The notes: generated from the sequence alone by a model not told the origin. Shown: positions 47,346 to 56,735, counted from the first letter of the stretch. The stretch is DNA of 64,000 nt from Acidovorax sp. CCYZU-2555 (GCF_018413525.1 NZ_JAHCDD010000009.1:1-64000), one strand, 5' to 3'. Translations and numbers: made by a program.

Positions 47346-48902
47346 ATGAAGAGCATATTAGCGCTGGCTGCCGCCCGAAAGGAGCGTCTGGCGGCCCATC
47401 CTTTCTTCGCGTGGATGCGTGACGCCGAGGTCCCTCTGGGCATCAAGCTCGACATCGCGCCGATCATGGCCAACTTCGTCATGAACTTCCGCGACATGAA
47501 CCTGTGGTTCATACGCTTCGAAGGCGCCGCCAACGCGTTCGAGCAGGTCATCAACGGCAATACCGACGAGGACGAGACCCACTCGCGTCTCTTCATCGAA
47601 GACTGGCGCAAGCTGCAGCTCGACGAAAAGCTGGGCTGGCGCGCGTCAGACGCGCTGTGGTGGCTGTTCCTGGCGCCGGAGACCGAGCCGTTTCGCGCCT
47701 ACGCGTTCGACTTCGCGCGGATGACGGTGGTCGACCGCGGCGATCCGCTGCTGCGCTTTGCCCATTCGGAGGCCGGCGAAGCCTGTGGCAATGCCTTCTT
47801 CAGCGCCGTGAGCCCGCTGGCGGTCGAGCTGCGGCGCCGGACAGACGTCGATTACCGCTATTTCGGCGACTATCACCTGCAGCGCGAGCAGGGACATGTG
47901 ATTGCGTCCGAAGGCGTGTTCGACCGCCAGCAGCTCGATCCGCAGCGGCGCGAAAAAGGCCTGGTGCTGGCCAACGCGATGTTCGACATCTTCTTCGGCA
48001 TGCACGACTGCTTCAATGCCTATGCGCGCAACTACGTCGGGCGCGGTGTCGCGCCGCAGCGCACGCGCCGGCCCCTGCCACCGATGCGGCCCCGGCCAGA
48101 TGCCGGGCCGCCACAGGCGCAGGCGATCGTGGGACGCCATGCCGAGGTGCAACGCGTGCTGGAGAGCCGCAAGGCGGGCACGGCGCGCCATCCCTTCTAT
48201 GCATGGCTGCAGGCCAGCGGCCCGCTGTCGCCGCTGCGCCGCCTGCAGCGCTTCATTCCGATGTGGGTGATGGACATCATGGGCTATCGCGACCTGAACC
48301 GTTACGCGCTGCGCTTCAAGTCGCCGCAGCAGCTCGACGAGCGCGCCTTCAACCGCTGGGTGCAGGCGCTGGAGACGCACAGCGAACTGTTCCTCAACGA
48401 CTGGGATGCCTTGGGCATGGACGCGGCCCTGGGCTGGCGTTCCAGCGACACGCTCGAATTCCTCTTCCTCGATTCCGGCACCGACCTGCACCGCTGCAAC
48501 ATCGCCAAGTTCACCAAGCTCGCGCTCGCGCATGAATCGACCGTGCTGCGGTTCTGGCTGCTCGAGGCGCTCGAAGCCAGCGGCGAGGCCTTCTTCGCGA
48601 ACACCCGCGAACTCGCGCTGGCCGTCGAGCGCGACACCGGCCAGCGGCTCGACTATCTCGCCGACCGGCATTACCTCGCCCATGCCGACGGCGAGATCGA
48701 CCCCGGGCGAAGCTATCCGTTCAAGAGCGAGCCGCTGAGCGCCGAGCAGGCACGGGTCGCGGTCGCCATGGTCCACACAGTGTTTGACGCCGTCGATGCG
48801 CAGCTGAGCCTGTCGCTGGACGTTGCCGCGCAGGATCGCCTGGGCATAGATCGCACCGACCCCGGCAGCCCCAGCCGGGCCGCGGTCACGAGCCCGGCAT
48901 GA
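47346..48902 (+). CDS. Tandem-duplicated helical protein, possible iron-dependent (heme-oxygenase-like) oxidase
   Basis: 518 residues made of two related halves (about 18-225 and 281-485). They share HPF[FY]AW, FxMxxxRDxNxxxxRF, an ExH helix (E77/H79 and E343/H345), LGWRxSDxLxxLFL, an ExxGExFF helix (E142/E145 and E410/E414) and a Dx-H segment (D175/H177 and D440/H442). Half 1 has HLQREQGH (H177, E181, H184), like the metal helix of heme-oxygenase-like iron enzymes; half 2 has a changed version (RHYLAHADGE). It is all-helical with no signal peptide. The P450 start overlaps its stop (ATGA), so they are coupled. I do not recognise the family by name. Confidence 0.7.
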   Translation: MKSILALAAARKERLAAHPFFAWMRDAEVPLGIKLDIAPIMANFVMNFRDMNLWFIRFEGAANAFEQVINGNTDEDETHSRLFIEDWRKLQLDEKLGWRASDALWWLFLAPETEPFRAYAFDFARMTVVDRGDPLLRFAHSEAGEACGNAFFSAVSPLAVELRRRTDVDYRYFGDYHLQREQGHVIASEGVFDRQQLDPQRREKGLVLANAMFDIFFGMHDCFNAYARNYVGRGVAPQRTRRPLPPMRPRPDAGPPQAQAIVGRHAEVQRVLESRKAGTARHPFYAWLQASGPLSPLRRLQRFIPMWVMDIMGYRDLNRYALRFKSPQQLDERAFNRWVQALETHSELFLNDWDALGMDAALGWRSSDTLEFLFLDSGTDLHRCNIAKFTKLALAHESTVLRFWLLEALEASGEAFFANTRELALAVERDTGQRLDYLADRHYLAHADGEIDPGRSYPFKSEPLSAEQARVAVAMVHTVFDAVDAQLSLSLDVAAQDRLGIDRTDPGSPSRAAVTSPA

Positions 48903-50239
48903 GCGCGCGCCCGCTGCCGCCGGGGCCGCGCTGGCTGAGACCGCTGAACTTCTTCCAGGCCGGGCTCACGCCGCCGGTGCAGGTGCTGGCGCGCCTGGCC
49001 GCAAGATATGGCGACCCGTTCCGCGTGTCGTACTTCTCGCGCCCCGTCACGTTCACCGGCAACCCCGAGGCGCTGCGCACGATCTACACGGCCAGCCCCG
49101 ACTGCTTCGATGTGTGGGGCGGGGGCTTCATCGAGCCGGTGTTCGGCAAAGCGTCGGTGGTGGTGATCTCGGGTGACCGGCACCGACAGGACCGCAATAT
49201 CCTCGCGCCGGCGTTCAGCGGACCCGCGATGCGCGCGGATGGCGCGACCATGGCCGCGGTCGCCGAGGAAAAGATGGCGCAGGTCGAGGTCGGGCGCCCG
49301 TTCCGCATGCTCGATGTGACCCAGCGCATCACGCTCGACATCATGATCCGGGTGGTATTCGGCATGCAGGACGCGGCGCGGGTCACGCGCACCCGTGCGG
49401 CGGTGCTCGAACTCATCGAGTCGTTGCATGTGGTCCTCTTTCTTTTTCCGTCGGCGCGCCGCGTTCTGGGCGGCCATGGCCCCTGGGCCAGAAACCAGCG
49501 CGCGGTGGACGCATTGGCCGGGCTGCTGCTGGAACAGATGCGCGCACGCCGCGCATCGGGCACGCTCGGAGACGATCTGCTGGGCCGGCTGCTGGCGGCG
49601 CGCTACGACGACGGCTGGGGCATGAGCGACGCGGAAATCCTCGATCAACTGCGCGGGCTGCTGTTTGCCGGGCATGAGGCCACGGCCACGGTGCTGGCCT
49701 GGATCTTTTATTGGCTGGGGCGCGAGCCGGCGGTGCATGACCGCATTGCGCAGGAGATCGACGACCTGGGGCCCGCGCCCTCGCCCGAAGCGCTGGCGGC
49801 GCTGCCGTATCTCGAAGTGGTCTGCAAGGAGTGCCTGCGGCTTTATCCGCCGGTGGTCGATCCGGCGCGTGTCGTGCGCGCGCCGTTCGAGTTGCTGGGC
49901 TATACGATTCCCGCGGGCGAGGTGCTGCGCGCCTCGAGCGCGCTGCTGCATTCCCGGCCCGAACTCTATCCCGAGCCCTGGCGCTTCCGGCCCGAGCGCT
50001 TCCTGGAGCGCAGGTATTCGCCGTTCGAATACATCCCTTTCGGCGGCGGCGCGCGCCGCTGCCTGGGCGCGGCGTTCGCGATGTATGAATTGAAGGTCGT
50101 CGTCGCGACCATCGTGCGCCACCATCGCCTGCGGCTGCTTGGCTCGCAGACGGTGGTGCACGCGCGCCGCGCGCTGAGCCTGGGGCCGCGCGGCGGCATT
50201 CCCATGATCGTGCAGGAACGGCGGCGCGGACCGCAGTGA
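48899..50239 (+). CDS. Cytochrome P450
   Basis: 446 residues, soluble bacterial type. Proline-rich start RPLPPGPRW, I-helix AGHEAT (257-262), ExxR in CKECLRL, PERF motif FRPERFLE, and heme loop FGGGARRCLG with the cysteine ligand C388. The usual I-helix threonine is alanine (A261). Oxidises an unknown substrate with electrons from a ferredoxin or reductase encoded elsewhere. It is coupled to the duplicated-domain protein upstream, suggesting that they act on one compound. Confidence 0.93.
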   Translation: MSARPLPPGPRWLRPLNFFQAGLTPPVQVLARLAARYGDPFRVSYFSRPVTFTGNPEALRTIYTASPDCFDVWGGGFIEPVFGKASVVVISGDRHRQDRNILAPAFSGPAMRADGATMAAVAEEKMAQVEVGRPFRMLDVTQRITLDIMIRVVFGMQDAARVTRTRAAVLELIESLHVVLFLFPSARRVLGGHGPWARNQRAVDALAGLLLEQMRARRASGTLGDDLLGRLLAARYDDGWGMSDAEILDQLRGLLFAGHEATATVLAWIFYWLGREPAVHDRIAQEIDDLGPAPSPEALAALPYLEVVCKECLRLYPPVVDPARVVRAPFELLGYTIPAGEVLRASSALLHSRPELYPEPWRFRPERFLERRYSPFEYIPFGGGARRCLGAAFAMYELKVVVATIVRHHRLRLLGSQTVVHARRALSLGPRGGIPMIVQERRRGPQ

Positions 50240-50310
50240 ATGGTCTGCGCGCCGCGGGGAGTTGTGTTGCGCCGCACAATCGGCAGGTCTGTCTTTCTCC
50301 TGCTCTGGTC

Positions 50311-51552
50311 ATGTCCTCCCCAACGAGCGGCGCCGCGCCGCAAGCTTCCTGGGTCCAGCGCGGCTCGCCGGCCTATCGACGCATCAGCCTGGCGCTGTTT
50401 CTCGCGGGCTTTGCGACGTTCTCGCTGCTGTACTGCGTGCAGCCGCTGCTGCCGGCGTTCGTCGCCCACTTCGGCGTCACGCCCGCGAACAGCGCGCTGT
50501 CGCTGTCGCTGACCACGGGATGTCTCGCGGTGGCCATCGTGCTGGCGGGCGCGCTGTCCGAAGGCCTGGGGCGGCGCGGCCTGATGTTTGTCTCCATGCT
50601 GCTGGCGGCGCTGTGCAATCTCGCGGCCAGCCTGGCGCCGAGCTGGGAGACGCTGCTTGCGGCGCGCGCGCTCGAAGGCTTTCTGCTCGGCGGCGTGCCG
50701 GCCGTGGCCATGGCCTACCTGTCCGAAGAGATCGAGCCCCGGGGGCTGGGCTTTGCGATGGGGCTTTATGTCGGCGGTTCGGCGCTGGGCGGAATGCTCG
50801 GGCGCGTGGCCATGGGCGTGATGACCGAATACGTCGACTGGCATATTGCGCTGGCCGCGCTGAGCCTGGTCAATCTGTGCGCGGCCGTCGGTTTCTATCT
50901 GCTGCTGCCCGCGTCGCGCAACTTCGTGCGCAAGTCGGGCCTGGGCGCGGCCTACCATCTGCAGGCCTGGGGCCGGCATCTGGCCCAGCCCGGTCTGTTG
51001 TCGCTGTTCCTGATCGGCTTCGGCCTGATGGGCGTGTTCGTCAGCATTTATAACTACGTCGGCTTTCTGCTGGCTGGCGCGCCCCATGCGCTGAGCTCCT
51101 TGCAGATCAGCCATGTGTTCTATGCCTATCTGTTCGGCGTGGTGGCCTCGCCCGTGGCCGGCGCGCTGGCCGACCGCTTCGGCCGTGCGCCCGTGCTGCT
51201 GAGCGGCGTGGCGCTGATGGCGCTGGGCGTGCTGCTGACCTTGGCGGCGCAGCTGAGCGCCATCGTGCTGGGCATCGCGCTGCTGACCATGGGCTTCTTC
51301 ACCGCGCATTCCGTGGCCAGCGGCTGGGTGGGCCGGCTTGCGACCCAGGCCAAGGGCCATGCGTCGTCGCTTTATTTGCTCGGCTATTACCTGGGGTCCA
51401 GCCTGCTGGGCGCGGGCGGCGGCTGGTTCCTGCAGAACACCGGCTGGCCGGGTCTGGTGGCCAGCATGCTGGTGCTGCTGGCCGGGGTGCTGTTGCTGGC
51501 GCTGCGCGTAAAGCGCCTGGCGCCCAAGGCAAAGGCCGCTGCGGCGCTGTAG
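50311..51552 (+). CDS. MFS transporter (YnfM/AraJ-like efflux type)
   Basis: 413 residues, 12 helices. The N-terminal half has FLAGFATFSLLYCVQPLLPAF, then GALSEGLGRRGLMFVSMLLAA (motif A) and ARALEGFLLGGVPAVAMAYL. The C-terminal half has a motif A repeat, GALADRFGRAPVLLSG. It resembles E. coli YnfM/arabinose-efflux proteins. The ATG at 50311 is chosen; a GTG at 50236 would overlap the P450 stop. It could export the product of the P450 module, but it has no close coupling to it. Confidence 0.88.
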   Translation: MSSPTSGAAPQASWVQRGSPAYRRISLALFLAGFATFSLLYCVQPLLPAFVAHFGVTPANSALSLSLTTGCLAVAIVLAGALSEGLGRRGLMFVSMLLAALCNLAASLAPSWETLLAARALEGFLLGGVPAVAMAYLSEEIEPRGLGFAMGLYVGGSALGGMLGRVAMGVMTEYVDWHIALAALSLVNLCAAVGFYLLLPASRNFVRKSGLGAAYHLQAWGRHLAQPGLLSLFLIGFGLMGVFVSIYNYVGFLLAGAPHALSSLQISHVFYAYLFGVVASPVAGALADRFGRAPVLLSGVALMALGVLLTLAAQLSAIVLGIALLTMGFFTAHSVASGWVGRLATQAKGHASSLYLLGYYLGSSLLGAGGGWFLQNTGWPGLVASMLVLLAGVLLLALRVKRLAPKAKAAAAL

Positions 51553-51560
51553 ACAGGCAG

Positions 51561-51588
51561 TTCATCCTTCGACGCGCTCAGGACGAAG
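51561..51588. repeat. REP-like palindrome, copy 2
   Basis: TTCATCCTTCGACGCGCTCAGGACGAA, the same pattern as at 24823. It lies just after the MFS stop and before the ahcY promoter. Confidence 0.65.
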
Positions 51589-51619
51589 GGGGGCGAGCAG
51601 CATGCCGCCCGCTTTTTAG

Positions 51620-51625
51620 TACAAT
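51620..51625 (+). promoter_or_regulatory. Probable -10 box of the ahcY operon
   Basis: TACAAT, about 7 nt before the start of the SAH riboswitch. No clear -35 hexamer is seen 17 nt upstream. Confidence 0.45.
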
Positions 51626-51632
51626 ACCGGCT

Positions 51633-51697
51633 TTCCGAGGAGCGTTGCAGCGCACCCCCGCACTATTTCGGTGCCCGGCGGTACGTGAGGCTCGGAA
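51633..51697 (+). promoter_or_regulatory. S-adenosylhomocysteine (SAH) riboswitch
   Basis: Stem TTCCGAG / CTCGGAA closes a fold whose 5' strand reads CCGAGGAGCGTTGCAGCG and whose 3' strand reads GAGGCTCGG, the conserved core of SAH riboswitches (ahcY and metH leaders in Beta- and Gammaproteobacteria). It lies 111 nt before ahcY. Binding of S-adenosylhomocysteine should raise expression of the genes that remove it. The rest of the leader (51698-51807) has further short stems that may present or hide the ribosome site ACGGAG. Confidence 0.9.
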
Positions 51698-51807
51698 CCC
51701 GCCGCGCGGCCTGTGCCCCGGCGTCAGCAACGACGCTCGCCCACGTCGTCTGTGCGGTGAGTGTCTTCCCCCAGAGCGTGGTTTTGCCATCCGTAACGGA
51801 GAAAACC

Positions 51808-53238
51808 ATGAACGCAGCTATCCCCCTGAACCCCGTCGAATCGGCCATCGCCGACATTTCCCTGGCCAACTGGGGCCACAAGGAAATCCGCATCGCCGAG
51901 ACCGAAATGCCCGGCCTGATGGCGATCCGCGAAGAATTCGCCGCCGCCCAGCCGCTCAAGGGCGCGCGCATCACCGGCTCGCTGCACATGACCATTCAAA
52001 CGGCCGTGCTGATCGAGACGCTGCAGGCCCTGGGTGCGCAAGTGCGCTGGGCATCGTGCAACATCTTCTCGACGCAGGACCATGCAGCCGCGGCCATCGC
52101 CGACGGCGGCACGCCGGTGTTCGCCATCAAGGGCGAGTCGCTGGCCGACTACTGGGACTACACCCACCGCATCTTCGACTTCGGCCCCAAGGGCAGCGAA
52201 GGCGAAGGTCCGAACATGATTCTTGACGATGGCGGCGATGCCACCATGCTGATGCATCTGGGCCAGAAGGCCGAGAAGGACCTGTCGGTGCTGGCCAACC
52301 CCGGCAGCGAAGAGGAAGTCATCATGTTCGCCGCGATCAAGGCAAAGCTGGCCGTTGACGCCACCTGGTACACGCGCAAGTCGGCCGAAATCATCGGCGT
52401 GACCGAAGAAACCACGACCGGCGTGCACCGCCTGAACGAAATGTCGGCCAAGGGCACGCTGCTGTTCCGCGCCATCAACGTCAACGACTCGGTGACCAAG
52501 AGCAAGTTCGACAACCTGTACGGCTGCCGCGAATCGCTGGTCGACGGCATCAAGCGCGCGACCGACGTGATGATCGCCGGCAAGGTCGCCGTGGTCGCTG
52601 GCTACGGTGACGTGGGCAAGGGCTGCGCCCAGGCGCTGCGCGCACTGAGCGCCCAGGTCTGGGTCACGGAAATCGACCCGATCAACGCGCTGCAAGCGGC
52701 GATGGAGGGCTACAAGGTCGTGACCATGGAATGGGCGGCCGACAAGGCCGACATCTTCGTGACCACCACCGGCAACCGCGACATCATCCGCCACGAGCAC
52801 ATGGTGGCGATGAAGGACCAGGCCATCGTCTGCAACATCGGTCACTTCGACAATGAAATCGATGTCGCATCGATCGAAAAGTACGAGTGGGAAGAAATCA
52901 AGCCCCAGGTCGACCACATCAAGTTCCCCGACGGCAAGAAGATCATTCTGCTGGCCAAGGGTCGTCTGGTGAACCTGGGCTGCGCCACCGGCCACCCCAG
53001 CTTCGTGATGAGCGCTTCGTTCGCGAACCAGACCATTGCCCAGATCGAGCTGTTCACAAAGCCCGACGCCTACGAAGTCGGCAAGGTCTACGTGCTGCCC
53101 AAGCTGCTGGACGAAAAGGTCGCCCGCCTGCACCTGAAGAAGGTCGGCGCGATGCTGACCGAGCTGACCGAAGGCCAGGCCGCCTATATCGGCGTGTCCC
53201 AACAAGGCCCTTACAAGCCCGATACGTACCGCTACTAA
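51808..53238 (+). CDS. ahcY: Adenosylhomocysteinase
   Basis: 476 residues. Hydrolyses S-adenosylhomocysteine to adenosine and homocysteine with bound NAD. Motifs: [49 protein letters not shown] (NAD loop), [11 protein letters not shown] and the C-terminal KPDTYRY. The start at 51808 follows ACGGAG by 8 nt. It is controlled by the SAH riboswitch and heads the methyl-cycle run ahcY-tlyA-metF. Confidence 0.97.
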   Translation: MNAAIPLNPVESAIADISLANWGHKEIRIAETEMPGLMAIREEFAAAQPLKGARITGSLHMTIQTAVLIETLQALGAQVRWASCNIFSTQDHAAAAIADGGTPVFAIKGESLADYWDYTHRIFDFGPKGSEGEGPNMILDDGGDATMLMHLGQKAEKDLSVLANPGSEEEVIMFAAIKAKLAVDATWYTRKSAEIIGVTEETTTGVHRLNEMSAKGTLLFRAINVNDSVTKSKFDNLYGCRESLVDGIKRATDVMIAGKVAVVAGYGDVGKGCAQALRALSAQVWVTEIDPINALQAAMEGYKVVTMEWAADKADIFVTTTGNRDIIRHEHMVAMKDQAIVCNIGHFDNEIDVASIEKYEWEEIKPQVDHIKFPDGKKIILLAKGRLVNLGCATGHPSFVMSASFANQTIAQIELFTKPDAYEVGKVYVLPKLLDEKVARLHLKKVGAMLTELTEGQAAYIGVSQQGPYKPDTYRY

Positions 53239-53248
53239 AAGCGGACCA

Positions 53249-53288
53249 GGCCATGCCGCGTGCCGGCATGGCCGCCAGATACTTTTTT
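53249..53288 (+). terminator. Hairpin and T run after ahcY
   Basis: GGCCATGCCG / CGGCATGGCC with a 5-nt loop, then 9 nt on a run of six T. The T run is not directly at the stem, so it is a weak or partial terminator. A second stem (GTCGGCC / GGCCGGC) lies at about 53313-53331. Both stand between ahcY and tlyA and may reduce read-through. Confidence 0.45.
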
Positions 53289-53364
53289 CGCCCCTTCGAT
53301 GGGGTGGCTTTGCCGTCGGCCTTCAGGCCGGCGGTCGCGATTTCTTTTTAAGACGGATTTCTCC

Positions 53365-54147
53365 ATGCGTGCCGATCAATTGCTAGTAGACCAGGGCCTG
53401 GCCGCCTCACGCGCGCAGGCGCAGCGCCTGATTGCTTCGGGCGTCGAGTGGCGCACCGCGGCCACGGGCGTGTGGCAAGCCATCAAGAAGAACAGCGAAG
53501 ACCTCGCCGGCGATGCCGAGCTGCAGCTGCTCGATCAGGCCGCGGCGCGCTATGTGTCGCGCGGCGGGCTCAAGCTCGAAGGCGCGCTGGCGTCGTTCAA
53601 GCTCACGGCGCAGGGCAAGTGGTGCCTCGACGTGGGCCAGTCCACGGGCGGCTTCACCGACTGCCTGCTGCAGCAGGGCGCCGAGCGCGTGGTCGGCGTC
53701 GATGTGGGCCATGACCAGCTCAACCTGACGCTGCGCGGCCACGAGAAGATCGTGTGTCTGGAGCGCGTCAATGCGCGCACGCTGGATGTCGACACGCTGA
53801 TCGAAGCCGGTGCGTTCGAAGGCGCGCCCGATGAATCGCAGCAGTTCGACCTGATCGTCGGCGACCTGTCCTTCATCTCGCAGACGCTGGTGCTGCCGGC
53901 CGTGGTGCCTTTCCTGGCACCGGGCGCAGACCTGGTGATGCTGGTCAAGCCGCAGTTCGAACTCCAGCCCGAGCATATCGGCAAGGGCGGCATGGTGCGC
54001 GACACGGCGTCGTACGCCGTGGTCGAGAAGCGCATCCGCGAATGCCTGGCCGAACTGGGCCTGGAAGTGCGCGGCTGGATCGACAGCCCCATCACCGGCG
54101 GTGACGGCAACCGTGAATTCTTTGTACACGCGCGGAGGAGCGCATGA
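53365..54147 (+). CDS. tlyA: TlyA-family rRNA methyltransferase (hemolysin A family)
   Basis: 260 residues. N-terminal S4 domain (MRADQLLVDQGLAASRAQAQRLIASG), then the FtsJ-like methyltransferase fold: KWCLDVGQSTGGFTDCLLQQGA is the SAM loop (Thr/Ser in place of one Gly), GVDVGHDQL the second strand and DLIVGDLSFISQ the catalytic region. Family role: 2'-O-methylation of rRNA. Its SAM-dependent reaction gives SAH, the substrate of AhcY, which suits this operon. Its stop overlaps metF. Confidence 0.92.
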   Translation: MRADQLLVDQGLAASRAQAQRLIASGVEWRTAATGVWQAIKKNSEDLAGDAELQLLDQAAARYVSRGGLKLEGALASFKLTAQGKWCLDVGQSTGGFTDCLLQQGAERVVGVDVGHDQLNLTLRGHEKIVCLERVNARTLDVDTLIEAGAFEGAPDESQQFDLIVGDLSFISQTLVLPAVVPFLAPGADLVMLVKPQFELQPEHIGKGGMVRDTASYAVVEKRIRECLAELGLEVRGWIDSPITGGDGNREFFVHARRSA

Positions 54148-54983
54148 TCCAGGCCAGCGCCTTTCCCATCAGCTACGAATTCTTCCCGCCCAAGACCCCC
54201 GAAGGCGCGGAAAAACTGCGCGCCGTGCGCCAGCAACTGTCCGTGCGCCGGCCCGAGTTCTGCTCGGTGACCTATGGCGCTGGTGGCTCGACCCAGTCGG
54301 GCACCTTCAGCCTGGTGCAGGAAATCCAGCAGGAAGGCATGAGCGCGGCTTCGCACTTCTCGTGCGTGGGCGCGACGCGCGAAAGCGTGCGCGCCGAGCT
54401 GCGCCAACTGCAATCCATGGGCATTTCGCGCCTGGTCGCGCTGCGCGGCGATCTGCCCAGCGGCTACGGCCTGGGCGGTGAGTTCCAGTACGCGAGCGAT
54501 CTGGTGGCGTTCATTCGCGCGGAGTTCGGCGACGCCTTCCACATCGAAGTCGCGGCCTATCCCGAAATGCACCCCCAGGCGCGCTCGCCCGACGCCGACC
54601 TGCAGGCGTTCGCCGCCAAGGTCAACGCCGGTGCCGACTCGGCGATCACGCAGTATTTCTACAACGCCGACGCCTACTTCCGCTTTGTCGACAGCGCACG
54701 CGCGCTGGGCCTGGACGTTCCCGTGGTGCCCGGCATCATGCCCATCACCAGCTCGACGCAGCTGTTGCGCTTTTCGGACGCCTGCGGCGCCGAGATTCCG
54801 CGCTGGATCCGTCTGCGCCTGCAGGGCTATGGCGATGACACTGCATCCATCAAGGCTTTTGGCTTGGATGTGGTGACCGAATTGTGCGAACGTCTGCGCA
54901 GTCAAGGTGCACCCAGCCTGCACTTCTACACCATGAACCAGAGCGCCGCCGTACTGGCCATCGCCCAGCGGCTGGGCTTGTAA
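54144..54983 (+). CDS. metF: Methylenetetrahydrofolate reductase
   Basis: 279 residues, FAD-dependent. Makes 5-methyl-THF, the methyl donor for methionine synthase. Motifs: SYEFFPPKTPEGAEKL, GSTQSGTF, HFSCVGATRESVRAEL, ALRGDLP, ITQYFYNADAYFRFVD and PGIMPITS. It overlaps tlyA by 4 nt (ATGA), so it is coupled, and it is under the SAH riboswitch together with ahcY. Homocysteine from AhcY and methyl-THF from MetF meet at methionine synthase. Confidence 0.96.
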   Translation: MIQASAFPISYEFFPPKTPEGAEKLRAVRQQLSVRRPEFCSVTYGAGGSTQSGTFSLVQEIQQEGMSAASHFSCVGATRESVRAELRQLQSMGISRLVALRGDLPSGYGLGGEFQYASDLVAFIRAEFGDAFHIEVAAYPEMHPQARSPDADLQAFAAKVNAGADSAITQYFYNADAYFRFVDSARALGLDVPVVPGIMPITSSTQLLRFSDACGAEIPRWIRLRLQGYGDDTASIKAFGLDVVTELCERLRSQGAPSLHFYTMNQSAAVLAIAQRLGL

Positions 54984-55036
54984 TCATTGCGGCCGGCCCG
55001 GCGTTGCGCGCTTGCGCCGCCATTCCAGGAGACACA

Positions 55037-55807
55037 ATGGATGAAAGCAATAGCCGCCTCGCGCGGTGGATGCGCTGGTCGGGCGTGGTCGGCATGTCGT
55101 TATGGCTTGCTGCCTGTACGCCCCTGCCCGTAGCCCCGGAGTCCGACGAAGCGCTGTCGACCTGCACCGTGCCCGTGGGCGGCGGTGAGGGCGACACCAC
55201 GACCCAGCCCTGTCCCGCACCGTCCGAGTCGCTGCAGCCGCTAGAGCCTTTCGAGCGCCCCGCGCCGTCCCGGCCGCGGCCGCCGCGCAAGCCCAAACCG
55301 GCGCTGCCGCCCGTGGTCGAGCCCGCCGAGCCGCCGGCGTCGTCGACCTATGACCTGTCGCCGCCGCGCGAAAGCGATCAGCAAGGTCTCGCGTCCTGGT
55401 ACGGTCCGCGCTTTCACGGCCGGCGCACCGCCAGCGGCGAGCGCTTCGACAGCCAGGATCTGACGGCCGCGCACCGTACGCTGGCATTCGGCACGCGCGT
55501 GTGCGTGCGCAGCAGCATCACCGGCAAGGCCGTGGTGGTGCGCATCAATGACCGCGGGCCGTTCTCGCATGGCCGCGTGATCGATCTGAGCCAGGGCGCG
55601 GCCGAAGCGCTGGGCATGGTCGGCCTGGGCATCAAGCCGGTCGAGCTGTGGCAGCTCGACAAGGATGAGGAAGAGTGCCCCGAAATGTTCGACGAAGCCG
55701 CGGCCGACGCCGAGCCCGCGGCGGCCAAGCCCGTCGCCAATGTGCAGAAGAAAGCCAGCCCCGCGCCGCGCAAGAAAGTCGTGGCGCCCAGGCCGCGCAA
55801 GCGCTGA
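55037..55807 (+). CDS. rlpA: RlpA-like septal lipoprotein
   Basis: 256 residues. Lipoprotein signal with lipobox LAAC (C27), a proline-rich linker of about 80 residues, then the double-psi beta-barrel domain: [54 protein letters not shown]. RlpA proteins cut naked glycan strands at the division site. The C-terminal SPOR domain of E. coli RlpA is missing; a short Lys/Arg-rich tail takes its place. An AGGAGACAC ribosome site fixes the start. Confidence 0.9.
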   Translation: MDESNSRLARWMRWSGVVGMSLWLAACTPLPVAPESDEALSTCTVPVGGGEGDTTTQPCPAPSESLQPLEPFERPAPSRPRPPRKPKPALPPVVEPAEPPASSTYDLSPPRESDQQGLASWYGPRFHGRRTASGERFDSQDLTAAHRTLAFGTRVCVRSSITGKAVVVRINDRGPFSHGRVIDLSQGAAEALGMVGLGIKPVELWQLDKDEEECPEMFDEAAADAEPAAAKPVANVQKKASPAPRKKVVAPRPRKR

Positions 55808-55816
55808 GGCGCGAAT

Positions 55817-55850
55817 GCAAAAAAGCCAGGCATCTGCCTGGCTTTTTTTC
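55817..55850. terminator. Intrinsic terminator between rlpA and rlmJ
   Basis: AAAAAGCCAGGCA / TGCCTGGCTTTTTTT, works in both directions between the convergent genes. Confidence 0.92.
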
Positions 55851-55868
55851 TGGTTTCGGTGCCGAGAA

Positions 55869-56735
55869 TCAGCCGCCGGATTCGAGCGAGAACGTCGCGT
55901 TGCCATCCTGGCCCAGCAGCTTGACCAGCTGGGGCATGGCGGGCTTGAGCAGTTCCTTGAGCTGGAACGGCGGGCTGATGATGAACATGCCGCTGGCGGG
56001 CAGGCCGCCGCGCTCGGACGTCTTGTTGCTCTTCACGGTCAGCGTCACATGCAGCCAGCTCTTGCCGGCCTTGACGGCCATGGTCTTGAGGCGACGCGGC
56101 AGGTCGTGGGCTTCGGGGCGCGGAATGATCGGGTACCAGACGGCGTAGGTGCCCGTGGGAAAGCGCTTGAGGCTGTCGGTCACCATGTCGAGCACGCGGC
56201 CGTAGTCGGTCTTGATTTCGTAGCTCGGGTCGCACAGCAGCAGCGCGCGGCGCGACACCGGCGGCAGGAATTTCTTCACGCCTTCGAAGCCGTCTTCGTG
56301 CAGCACGGCCAGCTGGCGGCCGGCGTCGAGCTGGGTCACGTTGCCGGCCAGCGAGCGCATGTCGGTCGGGTGCAGCTCGAACAGCTTGAGTTTGTCGTGG
56401 GAGCGCAACAGTGCCTGGCTGATGAATGGCGAGCCCGGATAGTTGCGGATGGTGCTGCCCTGATTGAAGGAGCGCACCAGCGCCAGGTATTCCTGCAGGA
56501 TGGGCGCGAGCTCTTCGGTCGGCGTGGCCGCGAGCTTGAGCACGCCTTCGCTGGCTTCACCGCTCTTGCTGGCGTAGTCGCCGTCGAGGCGGTACAGGCC
56601 CGCGCCGGCGTGCGTATCCAGAACGGTCAACGCCGCGTCTTTCTGCGTGAGGTATTGCAAGGTGGCAATCAGCACCGCGTGCTTGAGCACGTCGGCGTGG
56701 TTGCCCGCATGGAAGGCGTGGCGATAACTGAACAT
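55869..56735 (-). CDS. rlmJ: 23S rRNA (adenine-2030-N6)-methyltransferase RlmJ
   Basis: 288 residues. N-terminal [24 protein letters not shown] region [12 protein letters not shown], and catalytic motif LLLCDPSYE (DPxY type). Also SAVWYPI-like strand [11 protein letters not shown]. All are hallmarks of RlmJ, which methylates A2030 of 23S rRNA. It is divergent from rplM. Confidence 0.94.
   Translation of the reverse strand: MFSYRHAFHAGNHADVLKHAVLIATLQYLTQKDAALTVLDTHAGAGLYRLDGDYASKSGEASEGVLKLAATPTEELAPILQEYLALVRSFNQGSTIRNYPGSPFISQALLRSHDKLKLFELHPTDMRSLAGNVTQLDAGRQLAVLHEDGFEGVKKFLPPVSRRALLLCDPSYEIKTDYGRVLDMVTDSLKRFPTGTYAVWYPIIPRPEAHDLPRRLKTMAVKAGKSWLHVTLTVKSNKTSERGGLPASGMFIISPPFQLKELLKPAMPQLVKLLGQDGNATFSLESGG

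Noticed and set aside
50236-51552. GTG start for the MFS gene overlapping the P450 stop
   Set aside because: It adds 25 residues without helix or family match and has no ribosome site; 50311 was preferred, though not proven.
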